In this document: piece by piece, positions 58,289-64,000 of the stretch | Layout of the letters: each line of letters begins with the position of its first letter | Position numbering within the stretch: position 1 is the first letter of the stretch | Source: Capniomyces stellatus | Lineage: Eukaryota; Kickxellomycota; Harpellomycetes; Harpellales; Legeriomycetaceae | Reading direction: 5' to 3' | DNA: 64,000 nt | NCBI GenBank assembly: GCA_001661515.1 | Contig: LUVW01000013.1 | Coordinates: 134,024 to 198,023 of the forward strand | The notes under the pieces: generated by a model | Seen by the model: the letters and a program-made list of their open reading frames with translations, nothing else | Told to the model about the DNA's origin: nothing | Databases searched by the model: none | Position numbers and translations under genes: made by a program

Positions 58289-61200
58289 ATGAGTAAGTCA
58301 GATGCACACGCTGATACTGCTAGCGTCAAACCTAAAATTTCAGAAAGAATGGATGACACCAGCGTAGCAAGCGGCACTGACGCAGGAGCAAAATTAAACA
58401 CGCATAATGGTAAAACTGGCGCTCAAGGATCAGATGAAGGGCAAAATTGGATAAGGTCGATAAGAGAAAAGACAATGTCTAGTGGAGTTGATGCTGACGC
58501 CAAGAGGACAGGGGGAGGGTCAACTAGAAGCACAAAAGCACTCGGTACTGGCTTGGGTGATGAAAAGTCAAGCGACGTTGAGACGGCAGGTGTTGATGGC
58601 CCAGAAGAGAATGGTGAGGTGGCGGAGAGCCAGAAAAGTACACCCAATGACGTGACAAGGGTGTTGAGGGATAAAAGGGAGCCAGTAAAAGGCAACGGCA
58701 GTAGTGCTGAAAATAGCGAGAGAACTCAAAGGGATGGGTCGCCTAAAAGACCAAGGTCAAGTAGGCAGAACAACAAGGACGATGATATCGTTAGTTTAAA
58801 TAATACCGGGGGAGGGCCTGAGGAAGCTAGACATAGAAAACCAGGTGTGGGGCTGGAAAAGGGGGTGGTTGGTGGTATCAACAACAAAAGTGGTGAAAAA
58901 GCGGTCATTAAAACACAGCAGTATGTGGAGGATGGCATAAAGGTAACTATATTTATCAAATTGTAGTGGTGGGTAGCTAGGTGGGAAATTGGGGCATTTA
59001 ATTAAAAGTTAGTTTGTATTTGATATACCTGGCTAAATAGTTTGTGCTGAGTCCAGATACAATATCCGAGTATGAAAAGAAGGTTCACAAGGAGTTTTTT
59101 ACCAACAAGCAGAACAAGACGGCAGAAAGATATTCCAAGATCCGGAACTTTATATTGATGAGGTGGGAGGAAACAAAGCCAGAGTACTTGACTAAAATAT
59201 CTTCACGCATGGGGTTGGTTGTAAGTACTGCTTTTAGAGTTTCAGTTGAGCAAGCAAATACTAATTAATTTAATTAAATTTAATTCAACTTTTGCTAAAA
59301 AAAAAAAAAAATCTGATGCTCTAGGGTTGTGGAGATGTCAATGCGATTGGTAGAATCCATTCTTGGCTAGAGAAAATCGAGGCGATTAATAAAGACGCGT
59401 ACCCGAAAAGATACTTTCCACCAAAGGTTATGACTATTCCAGAGAGACCAGCCAAAAAGTCAAGATACTGGGAGGATGTCCGTGAGCCAAGCAGATCAAA
59501 AGGTTTACTTGAAAAGAGTAGTGCCAATAAAAAGAGCGATGTGGCGAAAGCACCGGCTAAGGTCGAAACAAAAGCCATCCAAGAGAAGCCCAAAACAGAG
59601 TAAGTCAACTTTGGATATTATATAAACGAATAAATGTTACTGTGTAGCTTGTATCGGTGGGTATTTCACCGTGTCTTGGTGTCAAAAAAGAAAGAAAACA
59701 GGAAATGTGAAATGGTGTTAAGTTTATCCGGATCGGTTTTGTTGTGTTGATTCTGTTGCCAACAAGTCACACAAGTAGAATAAAAAAAAAAATTATGCAA
59801 ATTGGTGCACAAAAGGACACATAAACTAACAGTAGACATATGCAATGTTGTAGAACAAAAAAACCGGAGGTTCAGTGTATAGCGGATAGCCGATGCTACT
59901 GCGCCTTTCTATGCAATTGTACAATGCATAGAAGGACTAGACATCTCAAACCAAGTAAATCCAACAACCCTAACAAAGGCCACTGGGTTTGTGCAAAACT
60001 AAAAGCAAAAGAAAGCCGTACAGACAGTACAGGCGGCACAGAGCTGTTAGAATTAGGCGGAATTCCAACTCCAGAGGTTGCTGCAGAGTTGATAGGTTCG
60101 TTTGCTAATAACTAGTCCCAAAGTAGTGTGTTTGGTGCCAAACATAAACCATTTGCTGTAAATTATACAGAAATAAAAGTGGCGGCCATCAATGTAATGT
60201 ATTCTCACCAATGTGTTCTTAAAACTAAAAAAAAACAAATAGACTCCTCAGTTGTCACTATTCGAGAGTATAACAACGATAACTTGCAGAGATTCGCTGT
60301 AAACATAGATTCCGCAGTAATGGTAAATAAAGCAAAGCAAGGCAAAGCAAAGCAAAGCAAAACAAAACAAAACAAAACAAAACAAAACTGGACCGTGAAT
60401 ATGTGCCATCTAGGCGTAATTTGCTTCAAACAAATGTTATTTGGTCAGGCAAATGTTGAGGCCAATTAAAATTGTGTAAAATGGTTTAATGATTCAATTA
60501 CTTGAACTGGTAGGCGTTTGTAAATATACAACTGGCGTTGAATGGTACCAGGACCCGTGGGTTTTTAGGTGGTTGCTATGATCCTTTGCAGAAAACATTG
60601 TTTGTTTCGATGGTTTACCCAAGTCAGTGCATAGACATATACGATTCTGTAAGTATTTATTTTTACTTTTACTTTTTTGGATCTATTGGATCTGCTGGGA
60701 TCTACTAGTTATATCAAGAGTGTATGTTTTCTAGCTTCCCGTATTAACAATTGTATATGGATGCTGATGCTGATACTGATGCTATTTTGTAGGTTGAGCA
60801 AAGTCCAAAATCAGAAAAGGAAGCCCGAGCAGAGTTTGGGAAAAGGGGGTTTGGGATTGTTGGGCTTTATCAGGCAAAGGCGACTAAAGACAACACGGCA
60901 CTGGTGCTGGATACATGCGATATAGTTCGACAGATGATTTACCAGGTAAGTTTGATTTTTTTTTCCTGATATGCAGCCAATTACTGCCGTGTCTTTCTTG
61001 TAAATTTATTCCATCGATTTACGTTTTATAAAAGTAACATCAACCTGATAACTCTATAAATTTGTACTGTTTAGAGCTTGGTTAATGCAAGTGGAATGAA
61101 TACACCATTTATCCAGTTATATGGAAACCCAAACATATCAAATTTGACAGCAGAGTTAGGTTGCTACGAGGCGGCTTTTGTAGAGCCGAAATATCTCTTT

Positions 61201-61313
61201 AGCAATAGAATCGGTAAGCCTGAACCCCCTTTTTTTTTTTAGCAATTAGTGTTTAGTGTTGACTAGTTGGTGCAATACATTATTTGTTCTAGTTTACATA
61301 GTTGATTTATTCT

Positions 61314-61354
<41 letters not shown>

Positions 61355-61729
61355 ATCGCTCTGATACGATTGCTTACTTTGTTTTTAGGTATACCATACA
61401 GACTCAAAGTTGATGTTTTAGATCTTATCCACTACGAGCCATACTATAAAGCCTTGCTTGAATCAATCGCTTTGGCAGCCAAGCACTATAGAAGGTAGGC
61501 TCAATGGCTACAATTCTAATGTACTTTTATTACATTTGATCTATTCTTAAAGGTGATTAATGTGTGACATCCACTCTTATTTATTTATTCATTTGTTTTT
61601 AGTTCTAGTGAGATACAAACCAGCCATGTTGACCGGCCATTTGATAGAAGCAAAGTGCACTTGGCGATAGATAAATATTTGGGAAACCAACCTGGTTTAA
61701 CCTTAACAGTCAAAGATTTGTTTAAATAG
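58289..61729 (+). CDS. MYSM1-like SWIRM/MPN protein with degenerate JAMM site
   Basis: Eight exons: 58289..58942, 59041..59220, 59325..59599, 60124..60322, 60793..60945, 61075..61213, 61389..61494, 61603..61729; 610 aa. Exon 1 is low complexity. Exons 2-3 give a SWIRM domain (KIRNFILMRWEETKPEYLTK; GLVGCGDVNAIGRIHSWLE) close to MYSM1. Exons 4-8 follow the MYSM1 MPN domain in order (KPFAVNYTEIKVAAINVMYS; KRGFGIVGLYQAKATKDNTA; GIPYRLKVDVLDLIHYEPYY). The JAMM motif HxHx7SxxD reads Q463-A-K465, Leu473, Asp476, and the upstream Glu is lost, so zinc catalysis is unlikely. MYSM1 removes ubiquitin from histone H2A. The exon 4 start may instead be 60127, and an extra exon at 59854-60112 is possible. 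The exon 4 donor could be 60317 instead of 60323. Confidence 0.75.
59736..59792 (+). mobile_element. LINE 3' UTR fragment inside MYSM1-like intron 3, copy 4
   Basis: GTTTTGTTGTGTTGATT, then an A-rich tail, matches the 3' UTR end of the 24-kb copy. Same strand as the host gene. Confidence 0.7.
60329..60387. repeat. AAAGC/AAAAC pentamer repeat in MYSM1-like intron 4
   Basis: A run of AAAGC-type units grading into AAAAC units directly after the exon 4 donor. Confidence 0.85.
61317..61346. repeat. GA dinucleotide microsatellite in MYSM1-like intron 6
   Basis: Fifteen GA units within the intron between 61213 and 61389. Confidence 0.95.
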
Positions 61730-62307
61730 AATTGTTGGTGACGGTTCGGGCCTATTAGTTTTATAGTGTTATTAGGGCTCTGGCTTTGGCTTTGGCTTTG
61801 ATTTTAATTTTCGACTTTATTCAAATAATGTTGTATATTTCACAAAACCACATTACACTCGGAATAAACCGTCTTTTACCAAATTTAACTCGCACCTCTC
61901 CCTCCCTCCATCCAAAAAAAAAAAACCTTGGGATTCAAAATCTGGCTATGTTATAAATAAAGATAAATGTGTTGTAGATATATGGAGTGATGATAACTAA
62001 ATTTGGAATTAAGAAGCAAAACAAAAAGAAGAAAAAAAATCGTTGCAATGGTGATTCAAAAGCAAATTAAAAAAGAACAAGCGCAAAGGGCAAAAAAGAA
62101 AAAGAAGGAAAAAGAATGTACAAGAAATAATAGCAAGAGTGAGACCAAATCTGATCAATTAAGATTGAAAAGAATAAATATAAAGAAAAGTTGAGAATGT
62201 AAATAATGCCGAGTCGGTCTAGTTGGTGGTAGGAATAAGGCAAATTAATTGAGAAATGAAGAGATTGTGTGAGAGGGAGCAAGAAGGATGATGAGGAGGG
62301 GTTTGCT
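61730..62307. other. Convergent intergenic between MYSM1-like and PPR genes
   Basis: AT- and A-rich 3' flanks; a short Lys-rich chance frame at 62003-62194 is discounted. Confidence 0.55.
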
Positions 62308-64000
62308 TCAAGAGTGGACATGTGTGACGGGTAGTTCGAGATTGGAAGATTCCATGAGTTTTCTGGCGGTTTCGAGGGGATTAAAGCCCAACTCGTTGCG
62401 ATCCTCAAACTGGGTGTTGACCAGTTCAGCCTCGCGTTTCCGGCCAAGCTCGAGCAGTTTTTCCTTGTGCAACCAAACTTCATGGCCTTGTTCCAAAAGG
62501 TTATCGATGCGTGGGAACTTTTCAACGCCAACAGTTTCAACCATCCACGCGACCAGTTCAGACGCGAGCGAAAAGTTTGTGGTTGCGAGTCTTTTGGTAA
62601 TCAAAAGCTTGAGGGTTTTGGGGGTTGGCCGTAGGTTGTACGCTGGGCTGGTCATGAGTTCAACCAGCTTTGCGGCTTGTAGGTGCTGGTTGTAGATGGA
62701 CAGGTACTTTATCAAAATGTTAAACGTGGTGTTGTTTGGGCGGATAGACTCTGAAGTGATGTTTAGCCCAGCCTCAACTGTTTTTTTGATCCTTGGATGT
62801 GTCCCCATCGACTCAAGTATTCTTGTCGCTGTTTCAAAGTCGCCTTGGCAGCTGTACGCCTCAATCAACGCATTGTACATGTAGATGTTTCGGTTGCTGT
62901 TAAAGTCCAGAATCCTATTGTTGATTTCAAGCTTCTCAAAGATATTCTCGCTCCTTGTAAAAAACATCTTTTCTTTAAAGTCCTTGTCCCTGTTTTTCAA
63001 CCCCCCATCCACAAGACTGCCTCCAAGCCCCAACGCCCCAATTCCGTCTCCCAATACCCGACCCAATGCTGCTTTATTCACACTGTTACTGCTTCTATTA
63101 AACACAGACTGCAAGGCTTTGTGGACATTGGTGGCCCCGGTTCCGTCAAAAATGTTCTGCGCTGTACCCAGGTCCCCCAAGTACCCAAAAATCGAAATTG
63201 CTGTTGCTATCGTGTATGACGACTGTTTAATCCCCTTGCTTTTCATCTCCTTCCACACGCTTATTGCTTCTGTATAGTAGCTCTTTGTGAACTCCCGGTC
63301 GCCCCTGTGGCTTCCTCCCACCTGCGCGCTAGGGTCAAACCTGCTGCCTCTCACCAGTGCATACATGTACAGGTTGTAAGAGTACATGTCCAGCTCGTAC
63401 TTGTTCGACCTTGCCTCCTCCCATAGCCTTCTCGCCTTCTTGATCTGCCCGCTTGACGTGTAGAACTCAAGCATGTGGTTAATCACCTTGGTGTCAAATA
63501 TCTGCCGTTTTCTAACCTCAATCTCGTCCTCCAGCGCCGTTCCCATATACCGCGAAACAAACTCGCTTTCCCTCAGCTCGTATATCACCGACTTTCTGCT
63601 ATACTCAACTCTTCCAGCATCTCTGGCCGCCTGCATGTCGCTTTTGTTGCCGCTGTTTCTATATCTCTCTAAAGTTGCTGCTATTTGCTCCTCATTTGCC
63701 CGCCTGATGTTTCCCAGTATATACTCGAGTCTGTGCTCGTAAATCTCTATAATCTCTCCATTAAAATAGTCAAAATCCTTGAGCCTCAGCTTTACCAGCA
63801 TATTCACGTGATGAACTCTTTTCATTAGGTGCAAACCAGTGTCTGTACAGAACTTTGAAAGCTTTGTGTAGTATCTCCAAGCCTCCTCTACCTTCCCCTC
63901 TTTTAAAAGCAAATTAAATCCTTTTAATAGCCCTATCGCCTCTGTTTCACCACCGATCTCTATCTCCCCCAGTCGCACAGAGTCGCTCGCCTCACCGAAT
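62308..64000 (-). CDS. Pentatricopeptide-repeat (PPR) protein, C-terminal part (runs off window)
   Basis: The frame is open to the window edge (FGEASDSVRLGEIEIGG at the visible end), so the N-terminus is missing. 563 visible residues. PPR-like helical pairs of about 35 residues recur: VINHMLEFYTSSGQIKKARR, YSYNLYMYALVRGS, SYTIATAISIFGYLGDLGTA, IYMYNALIEAYSCQGDFETA, TTFNILIKYLSIYNQHLQAA and KTLKLLITKRLATTNFSLAS. Fungal PPR proteins mostly act in mitochondrial RNA maturation, stability or translation; the target cannot be read. A low-complexity insert (about residues 285-330 of the visible part) splits the repeat array. Confidence 0.85.
   Translation of the reverse strand, partial: FGEASDSVRLGEIEIGGETEAIGLLKGFNLLLKEGKVEEAWRYYTKLSKFCTDTGLHLMKRVHHVNMLVKLRLKDFDYFNGEIIEIYEHRLEYILGNIRRANEEQIAATLERYRNSGNKSDMQAARDAGRVEYSRKSVIYELRESEFVSRYMGTALEDEIEVRKRQIFDTKVINHMLEFYTSSGQIKKARRLWEEARSNKYELDMYSYNLYMYALVRGSRFDPSAQVGGSHRGDREFTKSYYTEAISVWKEMKSKGIKQSSYTIATAISIFGYLGDLGTAQNIFDGTGATNVHKALQSVFNRSSNSVNKAALGRVLGDGIGALGLGGSLVDGGLKNRDKDFKEKMFFTRSENIFEKLEINNRILDFNSNRNIYMYNALIEAYSCQGDFETATRILESMGTHPRIKKTVEAGLNITSESIRPNNTTFNILIKYLSIYNQHLQAAKLVELMTSPAYNLRPTPKTLKLLITKRLATTNFSLASELVAWMVETVGVEKFPRIDNLLEQGHEVWLHKEKLLELGRKREAELVNTQFEDRNELGFNPLETARKLMESSNLELPVTHVHS

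Noticed and set aside
62003..62194. Lys-rich 63-codon plus frame
   Set aside because: A-rich DNA gives Lys codons by chance; it sits in the convergent 3' flanks.

Overview
This window looks like nuclear DNA from an AT-rich, intron-containing fungus. The evidence is a fungal gene set (VAM7-type SNARE, HOM3-type aspartokinase, POL5, ATP synthase subunit e, calcineurin A, LipB), short GT-AG introns of about 40-525 nt with TACTAA-like branch points, and long AT-rich intergenic stretches full of homopolymers and 5'-truncated LINE tails. Several genes are more typical of early-diverging fungi than of yeasts (a MYSM1-like SWIRM/MPN protein, a C16orf72/HAPSTR1-like protein, a mitochondrial-looking TrhO rhodanese). 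A zoopagomycete or mucoromycete-like lineage is therefore my guess, not something the sequence proves.

Layout: 1-9.7 kb holds the 5' end of a CDK9/BUR1-like kinase (-), a secreted GDSL esterase (-), a two-exon VAM7-like PX/SNARE gene (+), a LINE tail and aspartokinase (-). 12.4-20.2 kb holds a WAPL-like gene (+) and five-exon calcineurin A (-). 22.3-31.1 kb holds a HAPSTR1-like gene (+), a LINE copy with target-site duplication, a lineage-specific GPI-type surface protein (-), an acidic unknown protein (-) and the TrhO homologue (+). 31.5-40.4 kb holds two very large single-exon genes, POL5/MYBBP1A-like and an F-box-like protein with about 22 ankyrin repeats (both -). 40.4-49.8 kb is gene-poor, with ATP synthase subunit e (-), tandem repeats, a decayed LINE and a Tc1-like remnant. 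49.8-53.1 kb holds LIPB with a GC-AG intron and an unknown three-exon protein with an Atg8-interaction-like motif. 53.2-58.3 kb is gene-poor with one pseudogene-like block. 58.3-64 kb holds an eight-exon MYSM1-like gene (+) and the 3' part of a PPR gene (-).

The genes are unrelated housekeeping and regulatory loci, not an operon or cluster. Chromatin and cohesion (WAPL, MYSM1-like), Ca2+ signalling, vacuole fusion and mitochondrial functions (LipB, ATP synthase e, TrhO, PPR) are represented. The most interesting signals are: (1) the MYSM1-like protein keeps SWIRM and MPN folds but has lost nearly the whole JAMM zinc site; (2) calcineurin A carries GDYVNRG where GDYVDRG is expected; (3) the VAM7-like SNARE has His at the ionic zero layer where Gln is expected. 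All splice models were derived by eye from reading-frame phase, splice motifs and family alignment from memory.
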